Numbered from the stretch's first letter, positions 1-11,418 are shown. The stretch is 64,000 nt of DNA from Cyclaneusma minus (GCA_037179335.1 JAKZHN010000049.1:124001-188000); one strand, 5' to 3'. The notes: a model not told the origin generated them from the letters alone. Numbers and translations: made by a program.

Positions 1-1497
1 TCGGCCTTGTCATCGGTGCGGCCCAGGTCGTTCACTTGGACATCCAGGGGGGTCGTCACCTTGACTTTCGCAGGCTAGACGAGAATTCCACCATTACAGC
101 CGGTCTCGCAAACATTGCGTCTGCGCAGGGGTACTACGTTGATGTCACCGTTGGCACGCCCCCTCAAAGCATGACGTTGCAGATCGACACCGGTAGCTCT
201 GACACCTGGTTGCCTGCATCAAATTCTTCCATGTGTGCTGAAGACGGTCTTTGTTCTTTTGGCAACTGTAGGTCGACTACTCCGCTGCTATCGCTGCTTC
301 TCTGCTAATCTCTTCTATAGTGGACGTTGATAAATCTTCAAGCTTTTCCGAAGTCGGCCAGAGTGACTTCTTGATTTCATATGCGGACGGCACAGGAGTT
401 AGAGGCGATTACTTCACCGACGTATTTGGTCTCGGCGGCCAAACTGTTGGCCCTCTGGAGATGGGATTGGCTCGCGCTGGGACTGTTTCAACGGGCATCA
501 TGGGAATCGGCTTCGAAGACAACGAAGCCATTCTAGATGGCGATGGCGATCATGCTGTATACATAAACCTTCCATACGCTCTTCTCAGAAGCGGACTTAT
601 TCCCACTGTCGCCTACAGTCTGTGGCTCAATGATCTCGGTATGGAAATACGACTGCATTGCCCTTCCTTGTGTTCTATTGCATATGCTAACCCGGACATG
701 CAGACGCAAGCAAAGGCTCCATTCTCTTCGGAGGCATTGATACCGAGAAGTTTATCGGCGAGCTGAAGTCCATTCCCATTCTTCAAGATGCTCTTACTTC
801 TTTCACCAGCAAGACACCGTTCACTGCGCCCCGCAACCGAACCGAGTTCAAGGTCTCCTTCACCTCCCTTTCCCTCACCTCTGATTCGGGTGCTGGCGCT
901 GTCATCAGCAATCTCACCGATGCCGATTATGAGTCCAGCGCCCTCTTTGATAGTGGGACTACCCTCACCTATCTTCCTGCCGATATTGTTAGGCAACTGT
1001 ACAGCATCCTAGGCAGTACGGGCCCCATCTTTCCATGCGCTTTGGCGGATAAAGGAGGCTTCCTTTCCTTTGGCTTCGGCGGAAAGGACGGGCCTGTCAT
1101 TCATGTTCCTCTTACCGAGATACTTGTGCCCGCAGGTTCGATCCGGAACCCGCTCGCGCCCATGGCTGATGGCGGAAATGCCTGTGAACTTGGTATCCAG
1201 GAGACTCCGCTCGGCGCCCCCAACCTCTTTGGTGACACGTTCCTGCGCTCAGCATACGTTGTTTACGACCTCACAAACAAGATGATTGCGCTCGCCAACA
1301 CCAATTTCAACTCCACGACAAGCAACATCGTGCCGTTCAAGTCACTCGGTGCTGCGATTCCGACTGCTACTGGTGTGGTTGCTGGCAACGTTGAACATGC
1401 CGGGACCAGCGCGGCCTCGACTCCTAGGGGTGTTTTCAGTCATTGGTACTTGCTAGTCGCGTTCTTTGTCGCTAGGATGATCCCTAGTTATTACTAG
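1..1497 (+). CDS. Yapsin-like aspartic protease (5' truncated)
   Basis: This is a pepsin-family (A1) aspartyl endopeptidase that probably acts at the cell surface. The window opens inside a hydrophobic stretch (GLVIGAAQVV) that looks like the end of a signal peptide, so only a few N-terminal residues are missing. Exons are 3-267, 321-638 and 704-1497; their phases agree. Both catalytic motifs are present: DTGSSDTW with its Asp codon at 186-188, and DSGTTLTYLP with its Asp codon at 949-951. The flap-side and C-terminal regions read without a break. The C-terminus is a Ser/Thr/Ala-rich stretch followed by a hydrophobic tail (WYLLVAFFVA), which suggests a GPI-anchor signal as in yapsins. The stop is TAG at 1495. 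Family assignment is firm; GPI anchoring and substrate are inference. Confidence 0.9.
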
Positions 1498-2342
1498 AAG
1501 GGTTGCGCGCAGGAGTTGTCATGGCGGGAAGCGTTAGGGTAGAGTTATGAGATAGACGGTCAGACCGTTACCAAATGTCTCAGAGCAAGCTTGCGTGATT
1601 GTGACGGTGTGACGTAGCTCGTGGTGGGTACTACTTTTGGAGTCCACGTGAATACCGCTGGGAGATATTGAAGTGATGGAGAAAACTGTATGAAATTGGA
1701 TGAATTCCAGGTGGTTGAGAGAAATGCTGGTAATTGGGAAGACTCCAGGTAACTGGGAAAAATCTAAAATATTGAGAGAAATCATGATGCGATGAAGAAA
1801 AGCCCAAGGGATTGGGGAAAATTCAAGGATTTACCTCTATACATGCGATATGCTACTCTGTGACAAAGACTGAGTTGAACCGGATAAGATTCCGAAAGGA
1901 GTATGTTTATCTCCACTCAGTCGCTCCTTACGAAATGTGCCGCTTCGTGGTTGCTATGCATCCCTGCTTACCACGTGAGCGCGCGTCACAAGTTAAAGTT
2001 TCAAATAACGGCGCATCTCGGTTCAAAGGGCTAAACGCGTCTCAACTTCTCAGCCTCACTCTTTGAGCCCTCGCCGCAAACTCTCCTTCCTTCGACAGAA
2101 CTCTCTCTACTTTCACCAAACAAGGTGTCCACTCTTTGCGATCTTTTCGAACCCCTGCATGGCGCCGACATGTAGATGGTGCCTAAGTTAAGAAATTGAT
2201 CTTCGTTAGAACTCACCTCCCGCTCGCAAGTTCCGCCCAGACACTGACACCTGGTTGGCAGCGTCCTCAGCAGCTACTCGAGCCTTGTCCTTGAAGAACA
2301 ATTGCCTTCGACGCTGGCCACAAAAGCTACCGAAAATACGAA
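1498..2342. other. Intergenic, with 19-bp repeat locus A
   Basis: No gene is supported here. The 1650-1800 part holds a degenerate 19-bp repeat, listed separately. The 2040-2340 part is the presumed promoter and leader of the gene starting at 2343. Confidence 0.6.
1650..1800 (-). repeat. Degenerate 19-bp tandem repeat, locus A
   Basis: Read on the minus strand, successive units of about 19-20 bp such as TTCCCAGTTACCTGGAGTC and TTCCCAATTACCAGCATTTC follow one another. They resemble the units at 6520-6640 and 16170-16400. Unit identity is moderate, so boundaries are approximate. Confidence 0.55.
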
Positions 2343-5300
2343 ATGGCCAACGTCCCCCAGAAGCGCCCCGCTCATAGCGACCTCGATGACGAAGCGCTGC
2401 AGGGCGTTGTACAAGACTGTCGACTATGGTTGGATCTAAAATTCGACACCGTGCTCCGACACTACGGCCAAGGAATCTGGCCGTACGGAGGTATTGTAAC
2501 CATCAGCCAGTGCCATGAGCTCCTTCAACGCGCTTTGGAGGACGATTTACGTGGAGTTGGAGCGCATGAGAACCATGATACTACCGTTCGTGCAGCTGCT
2601 CTAGCACACTTACGTACCTCGCAGCATGCAGGAGCGCCAGCAGCTCAAAGCCTGTCACTGTTGTCCGTCCCGAAGTCGAAACCTCCCTCTTGTGGCGACT
2701 CAAACAATCAGATCATCAAAGCGGAGCCGAAGTCGGAGTCGAAGGACGAGAACCTCGACAATATTCCAATGCACCCCCAATTGCCTCAAGCGCCCTTGCC
2801 AGATGTATCCTTCGGGGAAAAAGGAAAGACTCCTGGGGCCGACGAAGATATTTACGGCTTGTCTGACAGGGGGAAAGAACGAGCGCCTCAGACCCGGGCT
2901 GAGCAACCGGAACCCGCCTTGATGAAGCCTAAAGGAGATGAGACAGTTCCGGACCCGTCAAGAGTCGACCCCCAAGCAACAGAAGACGGTCGCGGAGAGA
3001 TTGACCGAGAAGTACCCGAGAGCCAACAAGCCGGAAGACCTTCCCCCGAAAAAGGTCCCGTTGTGGCCGAGTCTCTAGGAGTAGAAGAAATAGAGATGAA
3101 CCCGGAGATAGACACGTACCCTCATCAATTCGCACAGCTCTGTCGTACCTGCGATTTAAGGTTGGGTGTGGACTTTCCGCGCATATTGCGGTACTATTCC
3201 GAGAAGCTTAACAGAAAGCCCAGCACTTTCAATCTTTGGGAATGCCATGAGCTTATCGGCCGGGCTATTGATGATGGTGTCAAAGCTATCTTGGAGCGAC
3301 AAGATGGTGGAAGGGCAGAGAAGACGGAAGTGGCGGAACCTCTCAACAAGCAAGAGCTCGCCAAGCCTTCTGCCCGCACTTCCAATTCAGACAAGGCCAT
3401 CTCCATTCTGAACGCGCCGACAGAGCCTGTGCCAACAGAGAGCGAAGATCACGAGAGGGCTTCACTTCCGGCAGATGTCTCCGACCACCTTTCTGCTACC
3501 CTGAGCAAATTAGAGATAGTCCCCGAGACCGATCTGTCAATGAGAGCACCACCCCAGGAGATCAAGCATGTTCTTCTCGTACGAAAGATTACCGATGTTG
3601 AGGACCAATCCCACCGAACCCTCGAATTGGGCGATCTGTCTTGTGATCGATGGATCGCAGAAAGGGAGTACTACGCTGAAAGCAACAATTCACTGCCTGA
3701 TCTCGTTACCCAAGCAAAATTTCTAGAGTCTCGCCACTGCATTGACACGGCCGACTATGTTTGGCGGAGGAGATATATTCACGCAAAGCTGTCTGAAACT
3801 CTTGCTTGTGTCCAAACTGGCGAGGTGGAAATCAATATCGAGGCCTTGGTTTCGACATTTGTCGATAGCATGGATTCGGATTTCCAATCCTGGTTCCTCC
3901 GACTACACACGCGGATCCCAAATGTCGAATGGCGTCGCGACTTGAACGGCGATCACGTGGATTTCGAAGAGGTGATTCGGTTAGCCTTGAATTTTGAGGA
4001 CCCGTCTGAATATCCCAGTGGACCTGCCATCGAGCGAGCCGATGAGGAGCCGAGAGCGGGTAGAAGCTACGGAGAGAACTACGTGGAAGTTGAGGATGAA
4101 GATGGGGAGCCAGAAAGCGGAGACGACGACGAAGAAGAAAGTGATTCGGAAAGCGAAAGCGAAGGCGAAGGAGAAGACAGTGATGATGAAGACAGTGATG
4201 ATGAAGACAGTGATGATGAGGATGGCGGTGACAAGACAGCCGAACCACTCACAATGAACCCGGAGGTCGAGTCCGCTATTTCATGCATCTGGGGAGCAGA
4301 TCTGCTAGACGCAGGTGACAGAATGAGACAGCTTTTTATTGATCTCAATCCTGGTATAGCCGTGGAAGAATATTGGCAGGCTGGCCAGAGGAGGAATGAG
4401 GCGGACGAGACTGGTCATACTGGGGATAGGGACGGCAACGGCTCTAGGAAGAGAAATTATGACACCAATACTGGCGACACGTCAAACAAGAGAACTGCCA
4501 AGAAAATGAAGTTAGAGGAGTCCAGCGCCAAAGAAGAGACAGCGATTCAGGAGGCTATGGAGAGGAAGACTACAGCCGAGAACAACAGAGCCAGAATCGA
4601 GCAGTGGGTCAAAGAAGAGGAAGTAGTCATTCAGGAGAGCAATAGTGGATCTCAGAGTACAGCTCAGACTGGCGAAACGGAGAGCAAGGCTTCCAGGAAG
4701 AGGAGGCGCGCAGAAATAGTAGATGCCCGGGCGAACAACAAACCGGCTGAGTCTGAGAGGAACTCCACGCTCGATAGGAAGAGGGTGAGGAAGAAGGAAA
4801 TGGCCGAAGAAGAGAAACCCGCTAATCAGCAGGGCAACGACAAACTCCAGCCTACATCTGATACTGCCAAGAAGGAGAGCAAGAGAGCTGCTAGGAGGAG
4901 GCGGCACGCTGAACAAGTGGCAGCTACGGAAGCTAAGGCAGCTGCTAAGATGCAGAGGCGTGCTGAACATGAAGCAGCCACGGAAGCCGCGGCGAAGAGG
5001 AGGGCCGCAAAATAGGAAGCTCAAGCAGCTGCTGAGAAGAGCACCGACGGGCGCCAGACTGACCCCAATACTGGCAAGAAGGAGAGCAAGAAAGCCGCTA
5101 GAAGGAGGGCTGCAGAACAGGAAGCTCAAGCAGCTGCTGAGAAGAGCACCGACGAACCCCAGGCTACAGCTGATACTGGCGTGAAGGAGAGTAAGGCAGC
5201 TGCTAAGAGGAGGAGGGCCGCAGAACGGGAAGCTCAAGCAGCTGCTGAACAGAGCTCCGACAACGAGAAGTCAAAGAAGTCTGCGAATCCGAAGAAGGGG

Positions 5301-5429
5301 ACGAAGACGAAAGAGGCGACCAAACCTGAGAAGTCAAAGGCACAGGAGAGAAGGGACGCGAAGAAGAGGCGAGAGACAAGAGAAGAGGCGCAGAAGAAGA
5401 GGAAGGGACCAGGAAAAAAGTACCCCTAG
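2343..5429 (+). pseudogene. Charged repeat protein with in-frame TAG
   Basis: I do not recognise the family. One frame runs from ATG 2343 to TAG 5427 and is interrupted by a single TAG at 5013-5015; translation would give 890 residues to the first stop and about 1,028 with readthrough. Residues about 20-75 and 265-315 are a diverged internal duplication (compare HYGQGIWPYGG...CHELLQRA with YYSEKLNRKPS...CHELIGRA). A middle globular-looking region (about 425-560) is followed by an acidic tract with repeated SDDED, then a long Lys/Arg/Ala/Glu-rich helical tail. The tail is built from 35-36-residue units (105 and 108 bp), and the TAG lies in one of them at a position that is CAG in the next unit. 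Acidic and basic tracts suggest a nuclear or nucleic-acid-linked protein; this is inference. It may still be functional with a shorter tail. Confidence 0.7.
4861..5265 (+). repeat. In-frame tandem repeats, 105-108 bp units
   Basis: The block GAAGCTCAAGCAGCTGCTGA recurs at 5016, 5121 and 5229, giving unit lengths of 105 and 108 bp. A more diverged copy lies upstream from about 4861. The units encode Ala/Glu/Lys-rich helical sequence in the C-terminal tail of the surrounding gene. Confidence 0.8.
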
Positions 5430-7233
5430 ATCCCGCACATTCTCCCAAGCACTTCAACAGAAAGTCAATTTCGACATCTCCTTTCGATCTCGTCGCTTCC
5501 GCTACAGAGGATGTTTGCTTCATCTAGAGGTTCAAGATGTGCTCAAGTGCACGTCACCGAACCAGGGATGATGCGTGCTGAACAAAGTAAGAATATTTCA
5601 GACACGGATTGTATGATATTACTGTCAGCAGGGCATTCGAATGGGGAAGTGGCTCTTCTGCGAGATCTTCTTGTGGCAGCAGAAGCACGTATCTCAACTG
5701 AGTGGAAGCGCTTTTCAGACTTCGAGCTACCTTAACTAGCAAAATGCAACTGTGACTTTAACAATTTCGTCTTCCTTCTCATATTCTGAAGTGCAACCAT
5801 AGTGATACATAGACTTCAGCCTAGTATTGATATAGACCGGAAGGGAAGAGGAATTCAGGGATGGCTCGGCTATACACGCCAAGACGTCCTCTAAAAACTG
5901 TGAATCATCATTGGTGCGGGCAATAGGGGAGCTTTGCCACGGTTGCTTTAGAGCGTGGGTAGCAACTGATGTTGGCAGCAGCGTGACTTGCAAGAATGGA
6001 GTGGCCATGCAAAGGGAGAGTTGCCAAATCATGTGACACTTGAAGACCCTGGCGGTGGGTAATCCGGACTGCAACGCCCTGACTACCACTTGTGCGGTAG
6101 CCATACGAGTCACTATTCATTGTAGTAAAATTAGGTTCCTTGATCACAGTATCCCAGCAATCATCGTGGTCAATCATGTCAAGCAGTCAGGAGTCTACAC
6201 AACATGCGCATGCGCGGCTTCCTCTATGACACGAATGCAGTCAGGTACCAGTTGTCCGGTCCAAATATTTCCTTGGATACTAACGTCCTGCCCTATGGAA
6301 TACGTTCCCAACTATAATCTATCGTCATTGCGCAAACAACTGATGACAGGCCACGAATTTGCGCCCATTCTACCCCTTTGGACTGCCAAATAAAGAAACG
6401 TCAACTTGTCTCTCCCGACATTCGATAAAACGCAAACCCACACCGGCTTTACTTATAGAGAATGGCCAAATCGCATCTGGACTTCTGAGATCGCATACAG
6501 ACTAAGCCTGTTCGGTATCAATGTTCCCAATTGCTTGGGATACTCCCGGTCACTTGGAATATTTCTAATTACTTGAACTACTCCCAGTCATTTGAAATAC
6601 TACCAATCACTTGGAACATCCCAAATTACTTTGAATTTTTTTACTTATCAAAAAAGAATAGGCTTGACTGTATGCGATTTTAAAACCCCAGATGCAATTT
6701 AGGATTCTAAAAGTAAATGATATTCAATTTGATATGATGTCGATGAAAATGTGTGTGTTTTATATAGACTCGTGTCTGAGCCAAGGGACTTTCGAGACTA
6801 CTTGATTAGTCGAGATAAGTAGGAGCATGCTGGGTATTGAAGGAAAGGTACTTACTTGGGGTCAAAAGCTGGGGACAGAGATCTCCCATTCCTTTTCCTG
6901 TACATCGAACCTCGCTGTCATGGCAACAGGTTATCTGCATGATTGTATCGTCTTTGACAAATCAGTCTTTCGATGATGAAATCATGAAATGCACAGAACA
7001 AAACATGCACAGCCAAGCTGGAATTCGTGGAATCAAAAACTTTTGCATTTCATCTCTATAATGTTACACTTTTCGACTATCTTCCAAACCAAAAGTTGCT
7101 TCTACGATATACCGCGTCCCCCAACGCCTCAAGTTCCCCTGCCCCAACGCTCCCCGATGTATTTTTTCCCTTTCTTTTTCCAAACCTGTCGAAAAACAAT
7201 CAAAGGACTTGCACGCCTCCTTGCTAAACGGTC
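5430..7233. other. AT-rich intergenic region with repeat locus B
   Basis: No gene is supported in these 1.8 kb. Short open frames here lack coding character. A degenerate 19-bp repeat lies at 6520-6640. Confidence 0.55.
6520..6640 (+). repeat. Degenerate 19-bp tandem repeat, locus B
   Basis: About six consecutive units share a pattern near TCCCAATCACTTGGAATAC, for example TCCCGGTCACTTGGAATAT and TACCAATCACTTGGAACAT. This is the cleanest of the three loci. Confidence 0.7.
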
Positions 7234-8985
7234 TCATAGAGGGTTCAGTTTGCGCTTCTTATGGGTCTTGAGGTTATCGGGCTTTTGGGGTTGCTGAGTC
7301 GAGTTCTTCGGGAAGACGTTTTTGAATGAATTTGGTATCCAGTAACTGATTGGCTCGGCGAGTGGTTCCTCTGAGGCCTGGCTCTGGGTCGGTGGTGTTT
7401 TCTGCTGGGGGAGTACAGGCTTGCGCATCGGTAAAATCACTCTGGGTTGATGGGTCGGGGGCAGAACCCGCGTCTCTTTGGTCGGTGAAATCGTTGTAGA
7501 GCGACGAACTGTGGAAGAAATCGGCGTGTCTTTAGTCAGTGGAGTCATCTTAGAGGGATGAGCTGGAGCGGAAATCGGCGTCCTGGTTGTTGAAATCGTC
7601 TTGGAGAGCCAAGCTGGAGGGGCAATAGGCGTGTCTTTAGCCGGTGAAACCATTTGAGTAGCTTCAGTCCTTGCAAACATTCTAGACTGACGGGCTGGAG
7701 GGGCAATCCATGTGTCTTTAGTCGGTGAACTCATCTTGGAGGGACGAGCTAGAGGGGCAATCGGTGTAGCTTCAGTCCTTGAAAACATTCTAGACTGACG
7801 GGCTGGACGGGCAATCCGTGTGTCTTTAGTCGGTGAAGTTATCTTAGAGGGACGAGTTGGAGGCGAAACAGGCGTCTGGCTTGGTGAAGTCATCTTAGAG
7901 GGACGAGCTGGACGGTTAATCGGCGTCCAGGTTGGTGAAGTTGCGTTAGAGCGACGGACAGGGGGGGCAATTGGTGTTTCAGGATGGGCGCAGCTGGAAC
8001 TCCGAGAGCTGGAGCCTTCAGAGCTGGTGTCTTCGGAGCCGGGATCTTCGGAGCTGGACCTTTCGGCGCTGGGATCCTGAGGGCTGGGTGCTCGAGACTT
8101 GGGAGCTTGAAAGCTGACACCTTGAGACTTGGGTTCTTCCGAGCTTTGAGCGTCGGACTCATCAGAGCTGGACTCTTCGGCGCTGGGATCTTGAGGGCTG
8201 GGTACTCGAGACCTGGGAACTTGAATGCTGACACCTTGAGAGTTGGGATCTTCTGAATTCTGAGAGTCAGACTCATCAGAGATGGACTCTTCGGCGCTAG
8301 GGTCTTGATGGCTGGGTACTCGAGACTTTGGACTTTGATAGCTGGCATTTTGAGGGCTGGCAACTTGAGAGCCGGAAACCTCAGAGCCAGACTCTTCAGA
8401 GCCAGAATATTCGGCGCCGGGACCTTGAGGGCTGGGTACTTGAGATTTGGGAGCTTGAAAGCTGGCATCTTGAGGGCTGGCAACTTGAGACCGGGAATCT
8501 TCAGAGCTCGAATCCTCAGAGCCAGAATCCTCAGAAGCGGAGCCTTGGGAGCTGGACTGTTCAGAGCTGGAGCGTTGAGGGCTAGAACGTTGAAATCCGG
8601 AACTCCGAAGGCGAGAAATTGGCGGCAAGATTGGTGTCTCTTTGATATTTGTCTGTCGAACCGCTGCAGATGGAATGGACATTGGTCGACCCATTTTGCC
8701 GTTGCTGTGGCGCCCTGGAGGTAGGATACGAGATCCCTGAGGCGGAGAATAGCTTGGTGAACTCAAAACTGGTGCAGATGGTCTGGACATCGGTCGCCCC
8801 GTTTTGCCGTTGCTGTGGTGCTTTGCGGGTAGGATACGAGATGCTTGAGGCGGAGAATAACTTGGTGAAGTGTGCTGGTCGCCAGACCGAGCCTTTTTGG
8901 CTGGCTTGGTGTCACTGATCAAGCTGGCAGAACTGGCAGGACGTTTCTTCAAAGAACCGCCGAGAGAGATTTTACTTCGGTCCAT
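7234..8985 (-). CDS. Ser/Pro-rich tandem-repeat protein, unknown function
   Basis: This is a single uninterrupted frame of 583 codons that I do not recognise. The N-terminus is basic (KKRPASSAS, KPAKKARS) and contains a tandem duplication of about 35 residues built on SPSYSPPQ.SRILP....SNGK.GRPMS. Residues about 130-330 are made of five-residue pieces (SEDSG, SEDSS, SQVAS, PQDAS), matching a 15-bp DNA period. Residues about 335-525 are about eleven 17-18-residue units of the type PARPSKMTSPTQTPIAP. The C-terminus is Lys/Arg-rich (KTHKKRKLNPL), resembling a nuclear localisation signal. The whole protein should be disordered. Other frames of the repeat are also open, so strand choice rests on the single long frame from ATG to stop. 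Confidence 0.65.
   Translation of the reverse strand: MDRSKISLGGSLKKRPASSASLISDTKPAKKARSGDQHTSPSYSPPQASRILPAKHHSNGKTGRPMSRPSAPVLSSPSYSPPQGSRILPPGRHSNGKMGRPMSIPSAAVRQTNIKETPILPPISRLRSSGFQRSSPQRSSSEQSSSQGSASEDSGSEDSSSEDSRSQVASPQDASFQAPKSQVPSPQGPGAEYSGSEESGSEVSGSQVASPQNASYQSPKSRVPSHQDPSAEESISDESDSQNSEDPNSQGVSIQVPRSRVPSPQDPSAEESSSDESDAQSSEEPKSQGVSFQAPKSRAPSPQDPSAERSSSEDPGSEDTSSEGSSSRSSSCAHPETPIAPPVRRSNATSPTWTPINRPARPSKMTSPSQTPVSPPTRPSKITSPTKDTRIARPARQSRMFSRTEATPIAPLARPSKMSSPTKDTWIAPPARQSRMFARTEATQMVSPAKDTPIAPPAWLSKTISTTRTPISAPAHPSKMTPLTKDTPISSTVRRSTTISPTKETRVLPPTHQPRVILPMRKPVLPQQKTPPTQSQASEEPLAEPISYWIPNSFKNVFPKNSTQQPQKPDNLKTHKKRKLNPL
7450..7975 (-). repeat. 51-54-bp coding tandem repeats
   Basis: About eleven imperfect units of 51-54 bp encode a 17-18-residue Pro/Ser/Lys repeat in the gene at 7234-8985. 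On the plus strand the recurring core is CATCTTAGAGGGACGAGCTG. Confidence 0.75.
8000..8600 (-). repeat. 15-bp period tandem repeat tract
   Basis: Roughly forty 15-bp units follow a plus-strand pattern near AGAGCTGGAATCTTG (for example AGAGCCAGAATCCTC, AGGGCTGGCAACTTG). Because 15 is a multiple of three and stops are rare, several frames on both strands stay open. Confidence 0.75.
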
Positions 8986-9978
8986 CGCGGGCTGGTAGCT
9001 GGGTGTGGTACTGGCGAAGATTGATAACAGCGGGTGTAGCTGAGTGTAGTATTGGCGAAGATCAGTAAAAGCTTGAAAGCGAAGCAGAAGAGTTGTAGGA
9101 AGGCAGCAGGTTCTCAGTAGATCAGCAATAGGCGGTCTCTTATGAAGATCTGCCTGGGGTCCAGGGCGATCGGATGTGTTGTGAATTTGTGAAATTAGAG
9201 CGGAGTACGAGCAAAGAACAGGCAGAAGATAACGTTGACAGAAGATTCAAAATGTTGTGGCTGGCTAAGTGGGTGGGGTCTTCCAAAGCTTAACCTTGTC
9301 CTCGTTGACGTGCAAAGGCTATATGCCGCCAAAGCGCTGCTTTACTGAAGCTTCATCTCGGCGTCTGGCGGGTTTCTGTGTTACCCTGAAGTCTGACAGT
9401 GGCAGTCACGCGATTGAGTTTGGCTTGACTGGGATAGATAACGCTCGACGCGCTGGAGCCTGGACACTAAACTCTGAAATCGACATAGACAACGCTTGGG
9501 GATCGGCGGAGATAGTCCGGAATTGGGCTAGAGTCTGCAGGTACAGGGATTGCAGGACGTGCTTGGGTGATAACAACTTGGCAGAAGTGATTGGCAAGGA
9601 TGCAGTGCGGGAACTCGGAGAGAATAGGAAACTTACTAGCTACTTCGGCAGTTCAGGCATACTTTTAGCCTTGGGGACATTGGGCACCTAGCATAAGAAC
9701 AGTAAGTTTGATGCCTGCTTCCGATGAACTGGGCGAGATGATAAGCTACCACCGGCCTGAGAATTCTCGTCCTGTTTGAAGGATTTGAAGGGGTGACAGA
9801 GATTCTGTTGACTTGGAAATGTGCAAGGAATTTGCTGGCCGTCACGTGAGGCCTCCCTCCTGGGGTGGCTTCCCAGTTGAGTTCAAGCCCTCAGATATAT
9901 ACAGAGAATATAGGAATCCCACCCACGAAAGACTTTTCTCCAATCGGAGCACCCAGCGCCGAGTCCTCAGTCTCTCAA
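8986..9978. other. Intergenic region
   Basis: No gene is supported. The first 200 bases after 8985 contain partly repeated sequence (GTGTAGTATTGGCGAAGAT-like copies near 9005 and 9045). A 140-codon plus-strand frame at 9269-9691 starts at GTG and shows no family features. Confidence 0.5.
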
Positions 9979-11418
9979 CTACTCAACATGGCTGGACCCG
10001 CAGTCCATACAAGTCACATCTTGCCTCGATCCCTGTCTGCTCTCATTCCTCGAGCCCTGTCTGCTTGAAGTAATCCGCGTGTCCACCCACTTCTCCCTGA
10101 TTCCATAGACGAAGCCACCGCTGTTCGTCGGGCTGTTCGTGTGGTCCATGTGCTTCGACTCAATCTCAATGTCGTGCTTCATGTTGACGCCCATCTTGCT
10201 ACTGTTCGTGCTCAGACCCCTGCCCATCTCGACGTCTTTATCACCCATTGTGCTGAAGCCGGTGCGCGATGTGTTTTGGGTGGTGCCACGTGAATAGACG
10301 TAGGAACGATAGAAGCGTCCGAGAGACGAAAGTCGGATCCAGTTGCTGGAGATGGCAAGACCAAGGAAAGAGCGGAGGGAGGGCAGGCAGATGGAGATCA
10401 GTGCGACATTGGTCTCGATAACCGTCCAGAACATCTCGGCGCTGACGATGCCGACTACATCGTATGTTGGGAGCCCCAAGACCGATGTGCGATTGAGAGC
10501 AGCCGCGGGAACTCCTGTTTCAATAAAGATAGTCATGCGGACGAAAGCTGCGGCCGTAGCACTGGAATCGTGTTAGTAAACTCGACATGGATGAGGAGGA
10601 AATTCATGCAACAACTCACAATCCTCCGAGCATCAAACATGCGACAACAGCCAATTTTCTGGACGTTGGCATCTGAAGTCGGAAAACCTGCGACCGAGTC
10701 AGCGGATGCCAGGGCCAAGAAGCCAGAACAGTAACATACCCATGGGATTGGGAGGACAAGAACAAACAGATCAAGGCAGGCGTCAAGGATTGTGTAGATG
10801 ATAGTTGGCAGGAAGCCAAAAGGACAATTTTCGCCAATGGTCGCCAGCGATCCCCAGTTGTCAGAAATATTGGCCCCGCAGTCGAAAAACAGGCCGAAGA
10901 AAAAGGCAATCATCCAGCCAATGGTAATGGCGATCATGACCCAACTAATAATGTTGAAGGTCGTGGAGACCGAGATGATACGGCGGTAGAAAAAGAGAAC
11001 GGAAAGCTTGATGAAGCCAAGAGCTACGGGCTGGAGCCACAATACAATCCAGACGACCTTGGAGAGGTTTACCCAGTCGGGCGTCACGGTCGTGATCCAA
11101 GTGCCTATATCGTCGGGGCTAGAGTGCGTTCCCACGGAGCCGACGGCAGCGCCCCAGATAATGGTGACAGAAGTTGCAGTGACGAGAGGCTGCAATGTAC
11201 CGAGTCAGTTCAGGCTCTTGTCCCTTGACGGGGGTGTATCTTACAAGAGCAAGCAGGGCGAAAAGATCCTCAAGGTGACTACCAAAGTAAACACTGGCCA
11301 GCAGTGTCCCTGCCTTGTCGGACTTGGCCCTCTGCCATACTCGCATCCCGACGATGGCGATGGCAAGGACATTCAGAATGACGGCGACGGCAATAACGGT
11401 GGCTTGATTGACATGCAT
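9979..11418 (-). CDS. PTH11-like/rhodopsin-domain integral membrane protein
   Basis: This is a fungal seven-transmembrane protein of the PTH11-like, rhodopsin-domain (SAT4-type) family, expected in the plasma membrane as an orphan receptor. Exons in transcription order are 11245-11418, 10740-11189, 10620-10687 and 9979-10561; they sum to 424 codons plus stop in perfect phase. The first helix (TVIAVAVILNVLAIAIVGMR) is followed by the family-typical short loop ending in DLFALLAL. A conserved LGFIKLSVLFFYRRI helix, a Cys before the NW(G) loop (DCGANISDNWG) and a CL[D]LFVLVLPIPW helix are visible. The cytoplasmic tail is Ser/Arg-rich with repeated SRQGSR. It is oriented away from the UstYa-family gene at 12367. 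Ligand and pathway are unknown. Confidence 0.85.

Noticed and set aside
4960..5015. Intron removing the TAG in the 2343 gene
   Set aside because: The only nearby GT...AG span that removes it is 56 nt, starts with GTGCTG and would shift the frame.
7984..8724. Plus-strand [LF]RAG[x] repeats as a classical pentapeptide-repeat protein
   Set aside because: The classical pattern A(D/N)LXX has Ala two residues before Leu. Here Ala is three residues before the next Leu/Phe, and the frame is broken into pieces, so it is better explained as a shadow of the 15-bp repeat.
9269..9691. 140-codon plus-strand open frame upstream of the Ser/Pro repeat gene
   Set aside because: It begins at GTG, has no recognisable motif, signal or splice support, and its composition is not protein-like.
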